From Spirochaetia bacterium (GTDB lineage: Bacteria; Spirochaetota; Leptospiria; Turneriellales; JAOUOS01), in assembly GCA_029880285.1 (NCBI GenBank), contig JAOUOS010000004.1, positions 62,001 through 126,000 of the forward strand: a stretch of DNA of 64,000 nucleotides. Reading direction: 5' to 3'. The notes under the pieces were generated by a model that was given only the letters and a program-made list of their open reading frames with translations, was not told where the DNA came from and did no database searches. Shown one piece after another: positions 47,451 through 56,076 of this stretch. The translations under genes were made by a program, and so were the position numbers. Within the stretch, counting starts at the first letter, position 1, and every line of letters begins with the position of its first letter.

Positions 47451-48563
47451 TTATCCTTTATAAAACCTACAGATTGTATTGCAAATAAAATTTACGTCAC
47501 TGTCTGTCAATGAAGTATTCATTGGCAATAATAAAGTTTTTTTAATTAAATTGTCGGTTCTAGGCAAAGATAATTTATTAGAATGAAAATAATTTAAATG
47601 ATGAACTGCCTTTCCCTCCCATGGTATAACAGTTTGAATTCCCTTTTTTTCAAGAAAGGTTTTTATATTTTCTCTTTGGTTTATTTCTATCTCGTAGTTT
47701 TGATATATATCAAAATAATTTTCACTTTCATTAGGCCCACAAGGCAATTTAATTTCTTCTAAATTATTTAGCGCATTATTATAAAGGTTCGCGATTTCTC
47801 TTCTTCTGGTTATCTCATTTTCAATAATTTTTAACTTATAATTTAATACAGCGGCTTGAATGTTGTCTAATCTTGAATTTATGCCCCACATTATAGTTTC
47901 ACCAGATTTGTTTTTACCATGATTTCTAAATATTTTCGCGTATTCTGCTATTTTTTCATTGTTTGTTACAATACATCCGCCATCACCAAGACAACCAAGA
48001 ATATTTGAAGGATAAAAGCTAAAAGCGGCGGCTTTGCCGAATGTTCCGGCGAACTGATTTTTATATTTTGAACCAAAAGCCTGAGAGGCATCTTCAATTA
48101 TAGTTAAATTATAATTTTCTGCAAGGGCCCTAATGCCATTCATATCACAAGTTCTGCCGTTTAAATGAACAGGAACAATCGCCTTAGATTTATTTGTGAT
48201 ATTTTTTTTTATACTTTCAATATCAATTAAATGCTCGTCATTTATATCTGCAAGCACGGGCACCGCGTTTAATGAATACACGGCCTCAGCTGTTGCTATG
48301 TGAGTATAAGAGGGTAAAATTACTTCATCATTTTCTTTAATACCGGCGGCTTTTAATGCAATTATTAAAGCACTTGTGCCGCTTGAAACGCCTATCGCGT
48401 ATTTAACATTTAAGAATTTTCGCAGGTTTTCTTCAAAATTTTCAAGATCCTTTTGCAAAACAAAAGCTCCGTGGCGCATTACATCTTTAATTATATTTAA
48501 AATGTCTTCTTCGTATTTTGCGGTAAGAGCGGGATAATTAAAAAAAGGTATTTCAATATTCAC
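47451..48563 (-). CDS. DegT/DnrJ/EryC1-family sugar enzyme lacking the PLP lysine
   Basis: 370 residues with a full DegT fold: GVSSGTSALIIALKA, LPSYTHIATAEAV, EDASQAFGS and PVHLNGRTCDM are all as in sugar aminotransferases. The block that normally reads SFYPxKxLG...GDGG here reads SFYPSNILGCLGDGG, so the Schiff-base lysine is Asn187 (codon AAT at 48005-48003). A normal transaminase needs this Lys. Known lysine-less relatives (ColD, ascarylose E1; His instead) are dehydratases for 3-deoxysugars. The product may be a deoxygenated or otherwise rearranged sugar. A sequencing error (AAA to AAT) cannot be excluded. Confidence 0.85.
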   Translation of the reverse strand: MNIEIPFFNYPALTAKYEEDILNIIKDVMRHGAFVLQKDLENFEENLRKFLNVKYAIGVSSGTSALIIALKAAGIKENDEVILPSYTHIATAEAVYSLNAVPVLADINDEHLIDIESIKKNITNKSKAIVPVHLNGRTCDMNGIRALAENYNLTIIEDASQAFGSKYKNQFAGTFGKAAAFSFYPSNILGCLGDGGCIVTNNEKIAEYAKIFRNHGKNKSGETIMWGINSRLDNIQAAVLNYKLKIIENEITRRREIANLYNNALNNLEEIKLPCGPNESENYFDIYQNYEIEINQRENIKTFLEKKGIQTVIPWEGKAVHHLNYFHSNKLSLPRTDNLIKKTLLLPMNTSLTDSDVNFICNTICRFYKG

Positions 48564-48993
48564 AATATAATTCCTAATTAATTAAAGGTATATCCCTTAT
48601 TAATGAAATCAATGAATCGTAAAGATAAATATATTGAAAATCATTGCATATTTTTATATTTAATTTTGAACTAGAGTGTTTTTTTAATAATTTCAAACAC
48701 AAACAAGATAAAATCCCACCGCTATAGCGGTGTGCTAAATATTGTATGGAAAACTTATATTTCTTTTTATAAAAATGTCAAATCAACCATGATTTTTATA
48801 TTTTATTCTCTTTAATATTGAAAATTTAATAAAATCAAAACCATATTAAGGGGACGTGCAAAAACAAAGAAAAGATTAAACGCAAAGACGCGGAGGACGC
48901 AGAGAAATCCGTAAATTCAACACTTTTCCTTTGCGTTCTTTGCGCCTCTGCGTTAAAAATCTTACTTATTACACAGCCCCTTAATAAAACGAA
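48564..48993. other. Intergenic region with palindromic elements
   Basis: 430 bases between two minus-strand genes. It holds a perfect 16-base palindrome CACCGCTATAGCGGTG (48717-48732) and the 143-bp MITE-like element (48844-48986). The rest is AT-rich without genes. The promoter for the genes transcribed from 48563 down probably lies here, but none is clear. Confidence 0.7.
48844..48986. mobile_element. 143-bp palindromic MITE-like element
   Basis: Terminal repeats TATTAAGGGG (48844-48853) and CCCCTTAATA (48977-48986) are perfect inverts. Inside are imperfect inverted arms of ~33 bp made of ACGCAAAG / CTTTGCGT-like words (48878-48910 and 48926-48956). No coding capacity. If the repeats start at TTAAGGGG, a TA duplication flanks the element, as for IS630/Tc1-mobilised MITEs; this is a suggestion only. 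Confidence 0.7.
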
Positions 48994-50328
48994 TTACCTT
49001 CTCCTGCCTGAGTTCAGTTTCTTTTCAGATGAAATCTTATATTGTTTTACGATCATTTGAATATAGTTATAATAATCTGCGTATACTTTTTCTGCTTTAT
49101 ATTTTTCATTAAACAGATTAAGAGCGTTTTTTGATTTTATCTTTAATTCTTTAGGATTATTGTATATCTTGATTATTAAGTCTGCTGTTTCTTTAGGGGA
49201 TAACCCGTCATAAATATATCCGCAATTGTTTTTTTGTATAAGATTGCCAACAACTCCTGAAATTGATGAAAGAATAGGCAATCCGCCAGACATATATTCA
49301 ATTACCTTATTTGGTACGCTTAAATTGAAACTTTGGTACCCAATATATGGCGCCACCCCCAAATCAGATTTTTGCATGATTTTTCGAATTTCTTCTTGCG
49401 TAATATACCCGGGAATAAAAATATTTTTTAGATTAATTGTCTTTTTCAGATATTCTTTTTTTCGCGGACCATCGCCAAAAATAAAAAATTTTATATTTTT
49501 GTTAACATTATAAAGAATTTCTGCAATACTTATTATATAATCAATATTAAACTGTTCGCTTAACATTCCGAAAAAAACTATATAAAAATCTTTTTGTTTT
49601 TTATCTCTCGTATATTTTAATATTATGTTATTTTTAATTTTTAATTTATTCGGTTTAACTTTAAAATATCCATGAGGAAAAGCAGCATTAGGTTTATTTG
49701 TAATTCCCGACAAATGAAATGCCCAATTGATAATTTCATCTGTAATACTGGTTATTGCAAATGCATTTTTAAATATTTTAGCGGCAATATAATACGGGTA
49801 AAATAACAATATTCTTTTTATAAAAAAAGGAATTACCGGTATTAAATTAGCAAAATCTTCTGGCCATAAGTCTCTAATATCTAAAATGACAGGAATATTC
49901 TGTTCTTTGGCAAACTTTTCAACTTCTACACAAAGCCTCATGGGAGGATAACTTAATACAATTATATCTGGTTTTTCTAAGACTTTTACTTTTTTTAAAA
50001 AACTTTTCGCTAAAATTCGATGATTTATTAATCTTTTAAATGAAATATTTTTTTTATATTCCGGAGTTTTAATAAAAAATATTTTATAATTTTTATTGAT
50101 AGTAACAATGGTATCTTTATCAAATAAAGTTTCTTTTTTTTGATGAAAGAATGTAGAAGTTATCCAGGTAACGTTAGCGTTTTTTTCTGAAAAGATTTTT
50201 GCCATTAGGCCCGTTCGCATTAAGCGGTAATCTTTTCGCTTTACGGGAACAGGTTCGCCAGCTTTTATTAACCAAATTTTTAATTTATTTTTTATTATAA
50301 TTGACTCTAAGTGCTTTTTACTTGACAT
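48994..50328 (-). CDS. GT4-family glycosyltransferase (WcaI-like)
   Basis: 444 residues with two Rossmann-like halves. The acceptor half has VILDIRDLWPEDFA and YPPMRLC. The donor half has FFGMLSEQFNIDYI, FIFGDGPRKKEYL, DLGVAPYIGYQSFNLSVPNKVIE and YMSGGLPIL, as in GT-B retaining transferases. Sugar specificity is unknown. It starts within a small inverted repeat TTGACA-TTA-TGTCAA (50322-50336), divergent from the methyltransferase at 50399. Confidence 0.87.
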   Translation of the reverse strand: MSSKKHLESIIIKNKLKIWLIKAGEPVPVKRKDYRLMRTGLMAKIFSEKNANVTWITSTFFHQKKETLFDKDTIVTINKNYKIFFIKTPEYKKNISFKRLINHRILAKSFLKKVKVLEKPDIIVLSYPPMRLCVEVEKFAKEQNIPVILDIRDLWPEDFANLIPVIPFFIKRILLFYPYYIAAKIFKNAFAITSITDEIINWAFHLSGITNKPNAAFPHGYFKVKPNKLKIKNNIILKYTRDKKQKDFYIVFFGMLSEQFNIDYIISIAEILYNVNKNIKFFIFGDGPRKKEYLKKTINLKNIFIPGYITQEEIRKIMQKSDLGVAPYIGYQSFNLSVPNKVIEYMSGGLPILSSISGVVGNLIQKNNCGYIYDGLSPKETADLIIKIYNNPKELKIKSKNALNLFNEKYKAEKVYADYYNYIQMIVKQYKISSEKKLNSGRRR

Positions 50329-50398
50329 TATGTCAATACTTTCTAAATTTTTTTATAAATCAAATCGAAATTAAATTTTAAATACAGAAATACTCATA

Positions 50399-51193
50399 AT
50401 GGAAGAAAGAAAAAAAAAAGAAGTAGAGTTTCATAACAAAAGAGAAATTGACAGACATAAACTTTCAGAAGAAGAATTTCAAAAAAAGTACTCTAATAAA
50501 AAATTTTATTCTATTACGAGAAAAAGTTCTGGCTATTTTTATAAACTAATGACAGATTTTTGCGCGAATAAAACCGCGTTAGATTATGGATGCGGCTTGG
50601 GAGGAACATCTTTAAGATTAGCTGAGGCAAAGGCTTTTGTGTATGGTATTGATATTTCAGATGAATCGGTAAAAACAACTAAAAAATTATTAAAAGAAAA
50701 TGGTTATGAAAAAAAATCAAAAATTCAGGTTATGGATGGAGAAAAATTAAAATTTAAAGAAAATTCTTTTGATTTAATTGTTTGCAGCGGGGTGCTGCAT
50801 CATCTAGATTTAAATTACGCATATCCCGAGTTATCAAAAATACTAAAACCCGAGGGTAAAATTGTATGTGCCGAGGCTTTGGGGTATAATCCAATTATAA
50901 ACTTATATCGAAAAAGAACTTTAAATTTACGAACCGAATGGGAAGCGGACCATATACTAACCCTAAATGATCTAAAAAAGGCAAAAACATATTTCAAAAA
51001 AGTAAACGTTCGCTATTTTCATTTATTTACCATACTAGCGGTACCCTTTAGAAAAACACCGATATTTAATATTATCTTAAAAACTTTAGAAATGATTGAT
51101 TCAATAGTACTAAAAATACCTTTTGTACAACTTATGGCATGGCAGATGATTTTTGTTTTATCTGAGCCTATAAAATCCGGTTCAAAAAAATAA
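50399..51193 (+). CDS. Class I SAM-dependent methyltransferase
   Basis: 264 residues; motif I ALDYGCGLGGTSLRLAE, the GIDISDESV acid loop, motif II NSFDLIVCSGVLHHLDL. A charged 40-residue N-terminal region precedes it and a hydrophobic C-terminal part may touch the membrane. The acceptor is unknown, probably a sugar or lipid-linked glycan because the plus-strand neighbours are an aldo/keto reductase and a sugar transferase. Confidence 0.85.
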   Translation: MEERKKKEVEFHNKREIDRHKLSEEEFQKKYSNKKFYSITRKSSGYFYKLMTDFCANKTALDYGCGLGGTSLRLAEAKAFVYGIDISDESVKTTKKLLKENGYEKKSKIQVMDGEKLKFKENSFDLIVCSGVLHHLDLNYAYPELSKILKPEGKIVCAEALGYNPIINLYRKRTLNLRTEWEADHILTLNDLKKAKTYFKKVNVRYFHLFTILAVPFRKTPIFNIILKTLEMIDSIVLKIPFVQLMAWQMIFVLSEPIKSGSKK

Positions 51194-51201
51194 AAGTATA
51201 A

Positions 51202-52161
51202 ATGCAATATTTTAAATTTGGGAATAATGATATATTCCTGTCAAAGATTGCTTTTGGCTGTGAACCCTTGGGGGGCACTGACTGGGGTAAAACCGATGAA
51301 AAAGAAATCGTAAGTGCTGTAGGCCTTGCTTTAGAGAAAGGCTGTAATTTTTTTGACACAGCTGATGTTTATGGCTTGGGACGTTCTGAAAAACTATTAT
51401 CAAAAGCTCTGGGTTCAAAAAGAAACGAAGTATTTATCGCCACAAAAGGCGGCGTTCGCTGGAAACAAAAACCAAACAAACAAAGAGCTGATATTTCATT
51501 TGATTTAAGCCCGGCTTATATTACAAAAGCCGTAGAACAAAGCTTAAAAAGGCTGAATATTGACCGTATACCTTTATATCAATTACACTGGCCCGATAAA
51601 AATACTGCCATAGAAAAAACAATGGAAACTATGGCAAATTTAAAAAGACAAGAAAAAATTCAGTTTATTGGATGTTCAAATTTTGATGCCGATCTTATTA
51701 AAAAAGCAAACAACATATTAAAAATTGACTCTGCGCAGGGCCAATACAATATCTTAGAAAGAAATTTTGAAAAAACCGTTATCTCTGAATCAAAAAAGTT
51801 AAATTTAAATATTTTTACTTATGGGACATTGTTCCAGGGACTTTTGACCGGAAAGTATAATTTAAGTTCAAAATTTTCTGCGAATGATAGAAGAACAAGA
51901 TTAGAACAATTTCAAGAGAATAAATTTAAAGAAAACATAAAACTAATTGAAGAACTTAAAGAAATTGCCCGAAAACATAAAAAAACCTGTTCTCAAATAG
52001 CCATTCGCTGGGTTCTTGAAAATACAAATATTTCTGCTGTTATAGTGGGTATTAAAAACAAAAAACAATTGAAAGAGAATTTCGAATCTTTAAATTTTAC
52101 GCTTGATATTAAAGATAAAAATACACTGGATAATTATTTGAATAATAACAAAAATCTGTAA
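51202..52161 (+). CDS. Aldo/keto reductase
   Basis: 319 residues, TIM-barrel NADPH reductase. Catalytic Asp/Tyr in FFDTADVYGLGRSE, Lys in IATKGG, His in YQLHWPD; C-terminal cofactor site IRWVLENTNISAVIVGIKN. It starts 8 bases after the methyltransferase stop. Likely reduces a keto sugar in glycan synthesis, but the class is broad. Confidence 0.9.
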   Translation: MQYFKFGNNDIFLSKIAFGCEPLGGTDWGKTDEKEIVSAVGLALEKGCNFFDTADVYGLGRSEKLLSKALGSKRNEVFIATKGGVRWKQKPNKQRADISFDLSPAYITKAVEQSLKRLNIDRIPLYQLHWPDKNTAIEKTMETMANLKRQEKIQFIGCSNFDADLIKKANNILKIDSAQGQYNILERNFEKTVISESKKLNLNIFTYGTLFQGLLTGKYNLSSKFSANDRRTRLEQFQENKFKENIKLIEELKEIARKHKKTCSQIAIRWVLENTNISAVIVGIKNKKQLKENFESLNFTLDIKDKNTLDNYLNNNKNL

Positions 52162-52219
52162 ATACTTATATTTAAAATAAACTTTACAGTACTGTTATAA
52201 TCAATAAAAAGAAAAATAA

Positions 52220-52948
52220 ATGTTAAAAAGAATATTAGATATTTTTATAGCGATTTTTGGGCTTTTAATATCAGCGCCCCTTGTTTTACCTTTTATATTA
52301 ATCATTTGGCTTACTGATTTTAAAAATCCGTTTTATATGTCTAACAGAGTAGGAAAAAACGGGAAACTTTTTAAATTAATTAAACTTAGAACCATGAAAG
52401 TAAACGCAGATAAAAAAGGTATCGATTCTACATCGTTAAACGATCCGCGTATAACAAAAATTGGCCATTTTATAAGAAAAACAAAAATGGACGAACTTCC
52501 GCAGCTTATTAATGTTTTAACAGGAAGCATGAGCCTTGTGGGCCCAAGGCCAAACGTAAAAACCGAAACAGATATTTATACAGATGTTGAAAAAGAACTT
52601 TTAACCGTCAAGCCGGGAATTACAGATATTTCTTCTACAGTTTTTTCAGATTTAGCTGAAATATTAAAAAACAGTAAGAATCCAAATTTAGATTACAATC
52701 AACTGGTAAGACCATGGAAAAGCAGACTAGGGATTATTTACGTAAAAAAGATGGGGATTTTTTTAGATTTTAAGATTATTGGAATTACGATTGTTAATGG
52801 AATTTCACGAAAATTATCGTTAAAATTAATAACAAAATTATTAATTCAAATAAACGCACCCGAAGAAGTTATTGAGATTTCGAAAAGAAAAAGCAAATTA
52901 CAACCACACCCACCGCCGGGGGCAAATAAAATTGTCTTATCAAGATAA
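52220..52948 (+). CDS. Initiating sugar-phosphate transferase 2 (PglC-type)
   Basis: 242 residues, paralog of the gene at 44702. N-terminal membrane helix (RILDIFIAIFGLLISAPLVL), then RVGKNGKLFKLIKLRTMK, DPRITKIGHFIRKTKMDELP and SMSLVGPRPN. A 30-residue basic, Pro-rich C-terminal extension (KSKLQPHPPPGANK) is absent from paralog 1. Two such enzymes in one locus suggest two separate repeat units or two lipid-linked starters. Confidence 0.9.
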   Translation: MLKRILDIFIAIFGLLISAPLVLPFILIIWLTDFKNPFYMSNRVGKNGKLFKLIKLRTMKVNADKKGIDSTSLNDPRITKIGHFIRKTKMDELPQLINVLTGSMSLVGPRPNVKTETDIYTDVEKELLTVKPGITDISSTVFSDLAEILKNSKNPNLDYNQLVRPWKSRLGIIYVKKMGIFLDFKIIGITIVNGISRKLSLKLITKLLIQINAPEEVIEISKRKSKLQPHPPPGANKIVLSR

Positions 52949-52962
52949 AGTTACTAAAAAAT

Positions 52963-54285
52963 ATGAAATCTAATTATACTGAAATAAAATATTTTTTAAT
53001 TTTAACCACTATCTTTCTGCTAATTCGGTGTAGTGAAGAGAAAATTTGCGATAGAAATATAGAAATAATTAATAAACATGACGTAGAAGGCTATTCAAAT
53101 AAAATTAGTTATTCTCCAGGTGAAACTATAGATTTTCATATTCATTCTTTAACTGATACTATAGATATAGAAATTATTCGATATGGTAGAACTAACCAAA
53201 GTATTTATAAAGGATATAATATCCCATCAATACAACAAAATTACGACTGTGGCGCCGATTTTTATGGATGCAATTGGAAAATAACATACCAATATATTAT
53301 TCCAGAAAATTTACTGTCAGGTATTTATTCAGCTTTTTTAACTAATAAAAATAATGAAGAATTTTATATTTCATTTGTGATAAAAAATAATTCATACATT
53401 AAATCAGATATTGTAATATTGGCTAATACAAATACTTGGCAAGCCTATAACGCATGGGAAGGCAATTCTTTTTATAAATTCAAATATGGCGAAAGGATAA
53501 AAGCCGCGGAATTTTTAAGTTTTTTAAGGCCAAATATTGCTGATTCACCTGAAAGTAATACGGGGCATCTATTAAATGCCGAATTACACTTATATCGTTG
53601 GATAGAAGAGAAAAATTATGCTTATGATGTCATTGCCGATATTGATTTACATAATAACCAAAACGTATTAAATGATTATAAAATGATAATTTTAAATGCT
53701 CATCCAGAATATTTTACGACAGAAATGTATAATCATCTGCTTTTATTTATTAAAAACGGGGGTAATTTAATCTATTTAGGAGGTAATGCTATCTTTCGAA
53801 AAGTTATCTTATCAGATAATCAAATTGAGAGGCTTCAATTAACTGATTATCATAATTTAGCATACGGTAAAGGTGGTGAATGGGATAATTTGGGACGATC
53901 TCAAGATTCGATTTTGGGTATCAAATATTCACCCTCTGGCTATAATACTTATTTCCCGTATAGGGTTATAGATTCTAACCATTGGATATTTAATGATACA
54001 AATTTAAAAAATGGAGATACTTTTGGAGAAGAAAGTCTTAATGGAGGTGCCGCCTCAGGACATGAATTAGATAAAATAGGAGAAATATATTATTCTGATT
54101 CTTTTATTCATTTGGCCAAAGGTATGAATCCAGAAGAAAGTGGGGCAGATATGGTTTTTTTTGAAATGCCAAATGGCGGTGGAAAAGTTTTTTCTGTAGG
54201 TTCCATAACATTTACTGGAAGTTTACCTGTTGATGAGAATGTAAGTATAATAGTTGAAAATGTAATAAATAAATTCTTAAATTGA
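52963..54285 (+). CDS. N,N-dimethylformamidase beta-subunit-like lipoprotein
   Basis: 440 residues. An N-terminal lipoprotein signal (FLLIRCSEE) is followed by a beta-sandwich part (NKISYSPGETIDFHIHSLTD) and a C-terminal domain with TNTWQAYNAWEGNSFYKF and FIKNGGNLIYLGGNAI, as in the large subunit family of N,N-dimethylformamidase. The active-site residues of the true amidase cannot be checked by eye. Anchored outside the cytoplasm, it could modify N-formyl/N-acyl groups on a surface glycan. The amidase function is uncertain. Confidence 0.65.
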   Translation: MKSNYTEIKYFLILTTIFLLIRCSEEKICDRNIEIINKHDVEGYSNKISYSPGETIDFHIHSLTDTIDIEIIRYGRTNQSIYKGYNIPSIQQNYDCGADFYGCNWKITYQYIIPENLLSGIYSAFLTNKNNEEFYISFVIKNNSYIKSDIVILANTNTWQAYNAWEGNSFYKFKYGERIKAAEFLSFLRPNIADSPESNTGHLLNAELHLYRWIEEKNYAYDVIADIDLHNNQNVLNDYKMIILNAHPEYFTTEMYNHLLLFIKNGGNLIYLGGNAIFRKVILSDNQIERLQLTDYHNLAYGKGGEWDNLGRSQDSILGIKYSPSGYNTYFPYRVIDSNHWIFNDTNLKNGDTFGEESLNGGAASGHELDKIGEIYYSDSFIHLAKGMNPEESGADMVFFEMPNGGGKVFSVGSITFTGSLPVDENVSIIVENVINKFLN

Positions 54286-54291
54286 TGGTTT

Positions 54292-54921
54292 ATGAAAAAA
54301 TACTTCAAAAATATATTATTTACTTTCATTATTATTAGTTTTGCAGATAGTATAATCGCATCTGAAATACCTACGGACGAAAAAGAGAATAAACTAAGTA
54401 TTAATTTAGCACTATTAACGGGATTATGGGCGCCATTAGGTAATAACAAAGTCTTAGGCAATCATCCAGAATTTGAATTGAATATTGGTATTGAATATGC
54501 TAAATTTCAAATTAACATGAATGGCGCTTTTAGATTTTTAAAAATGGAAAGATATATTTTACTAGAAGAAGATAATGTGCTATACGCAACAAATGATTAT
54601 TTAAGTTCTATATTTGGATTTGATGTCTTTTTATCAGCTTTTAAGAATCTAAATCACAATATAGGTTCGACGATAGGTGTCTCTTATGAAAAAATTGAGA
54701 TCCTAACTGATAAAAAGTATGCAATTGGAAAAAACATATCAATTGAGACATTGAATTATATTTTTGGTGTAAAATATTTTTATTTTTTTAATAATAATTC
54801 TTTTATACTGAGCCAAATAAATTATAATTTAGTAGATAATTTCATACCAGTAGGCCCAAATTTTTCAGGCCATGCACTGAACATAAAGCTTGGATATGGA
54901 ATTAGTTTTTCAATGGATTGA
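54292..54921 (+). CDS. Outer-membrane beta-barrel-like protein of unknown function
   Basis: 209 residues with a signal peptide (cut near IASEIPT) and alternating strands through to LGYGISFSMD. Small barrel size (8 strands or so). It begins 6 bases after the dimethylformamidase-like gene, so they are probably co-expressed. No family recognised. Confidence 0.65.
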   Translation: MKKYFKNILFTFIIISFADSIIASEIPTDEKENKLSINLALLTGLWAPLGNNKVLGNHPEFELNIGIEYAKFQINMNGAFRFLKMERYILLEEDNVLYATNDYLSSIFGFDVFLSAFKNLNHNIGSTIGVSYEKIEILTDKKYAIGKNISIETLNYIFGVKYFYFFNNNSFILSQINYNLVDNFIPVGPNFSGHALNIKLGYGISFSMD

Positions 54922-54964
54922 TTGACTATATTTTAATGAATACGGTCAGTTGGTTGACTATATT
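54922..54964 (+). repeat. Short direct repeat
   Basis: TTGACTATATT occurs at 54922-54932 and 54954-54964, between convergent genes. It may be a slipped duplication; no function is proposed. Confidence 0.6.
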
Positions 54965-54984
54965 ATGCATAATAACATATTATA

Positions 54985-56076
54985 TTAACTTAAAAGCGCT
55001 TTAACAATCTTCTCGCCCGCGCTGCCGTCGCCGTATAAAGACATCGAATAATCTTTTTCAACTGAAAAAAACGATTCTTCATATTTTATGATATTTTCTC
55101 TATCCGCACCAGTTAGAATATTAAATTTATTTTTAATTAGTTCTACCCATTCTGTTTCATCGCGAAGAGTGATGCACGGCTTTTCAAAAAAATAGGCTTC
55201 TTTTTGCAAACCGCCTGAATCGGTAAAAACGCCCTTGCAGTTATCCAAAAGATAAATCATATCAAAATAACCCACCGGATCAATAATTTCAATGTTTTTT
55301 ACTTCTACATTAAAATCTTTTAATTTTTTTTTTGTGCGCGGATGTAAAGGCAGAATAACTTTGGTTTTTTGTGAAATACTATCAAGCGCCAATATTATAG
55401 TTTTTAATCTTTCTTCTTCGTCTGTATTTTCGGCACGGTGTATTGTACAGGCATAAAATCCATCCGACTTATTAACAAGCTCTTTAATATAAACACTTTC
55501 TTTTTTCATTTCTTTATAAAATAAAGCGGCGTCATACATAACATCACCGCATTGAATAACGTATGTATTTTTATTATTTTGTATACCTTCATTTTTTAAA
55601 TTTTGTACCGCCGTATCGGTTGGGCAAAAAAGCCATTTAGAAATATGATCAGAAAGTATTCTGTTTATTTCTTCAGGCATTTTTTTATTAAAAGACCTTA
55701 ATCCGGCTTCTACATGAGCCACCGGAACATGAACTTTTGAAGCGGCAAGAGCTCCGGCTAAAGTAGAATTTGTATCGCCATAAATAAGTAAAACATCAGG
55801 ATTTTCTTTAAAAATTGTTTTTTCAATTTCTATTAACATATTACCCGTCATCTCGCCGTGTAACGAACCGCCTATGCCAAGATTATACTTTGGCTTGGGT
55901 ATTTTCATCTCGTCAAAAAATACATCTGACATATTTTTATCGTAATGCTGGCCGGTATGAACAATAATTTCATTTATTTTATTTTCATAACTTTGGTTAT
56001 GGTTTTCAATGGCCCTTGAAACAACGGCAGCTTTCACAAACTGCGGTCGGGCGCCTATAATTGTTAGTATTTTCAT
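54985..56076 (-). CDS. wecB: UDP-N-acetylglucosamine 2-epimerase (non-hydrolysing)
   Basis: 363 residues. GARPQFVKAAVVSRAI at the N-terminus, HTGQHYDKNMSDVFFDEM, YGDTNSTLAGALA, HVEAGLRSF and FTDSGGLQKEAYF are the family's substrate motifs. It converts UDP-GlcNAc to UDP-ManNAc for glycan synthesis. It overlaps the upstream glycosyltransferase gene by 4 bases. Confidence 0.95.
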   Translation of the reverse strand: MKILTIIGARPQFVKAAVVSRAIENHNQSYENKINEIIVHTGQHYDKNMSDVFFDEMKIPKPKYNLGIGGSLHGEMTGNMLIEIEKTIFKENPDVLLIYGDTNSTLAGALAASKVHVPVAHVEAGLRSFNKKMPEEINRILSDHISKWLFCPTDTAVQNLKNEGIQNNKNTYVIQCGDVMYDAALFYKEMKKESVYIKELVNKSDGFYACTIHRAENTDEEERLKTIILALDSISQKTKVILPLHPRTKKKLKDFNVEVKNIEIIDPVGYFDMIYLLDNCKGVFTDSGGLQKEAYFFEKPCITLRDETEWVELIKNKFNILTGADRENIIKYEESFFSVEKDYSMSLYGDGSAGEKIVKALLS

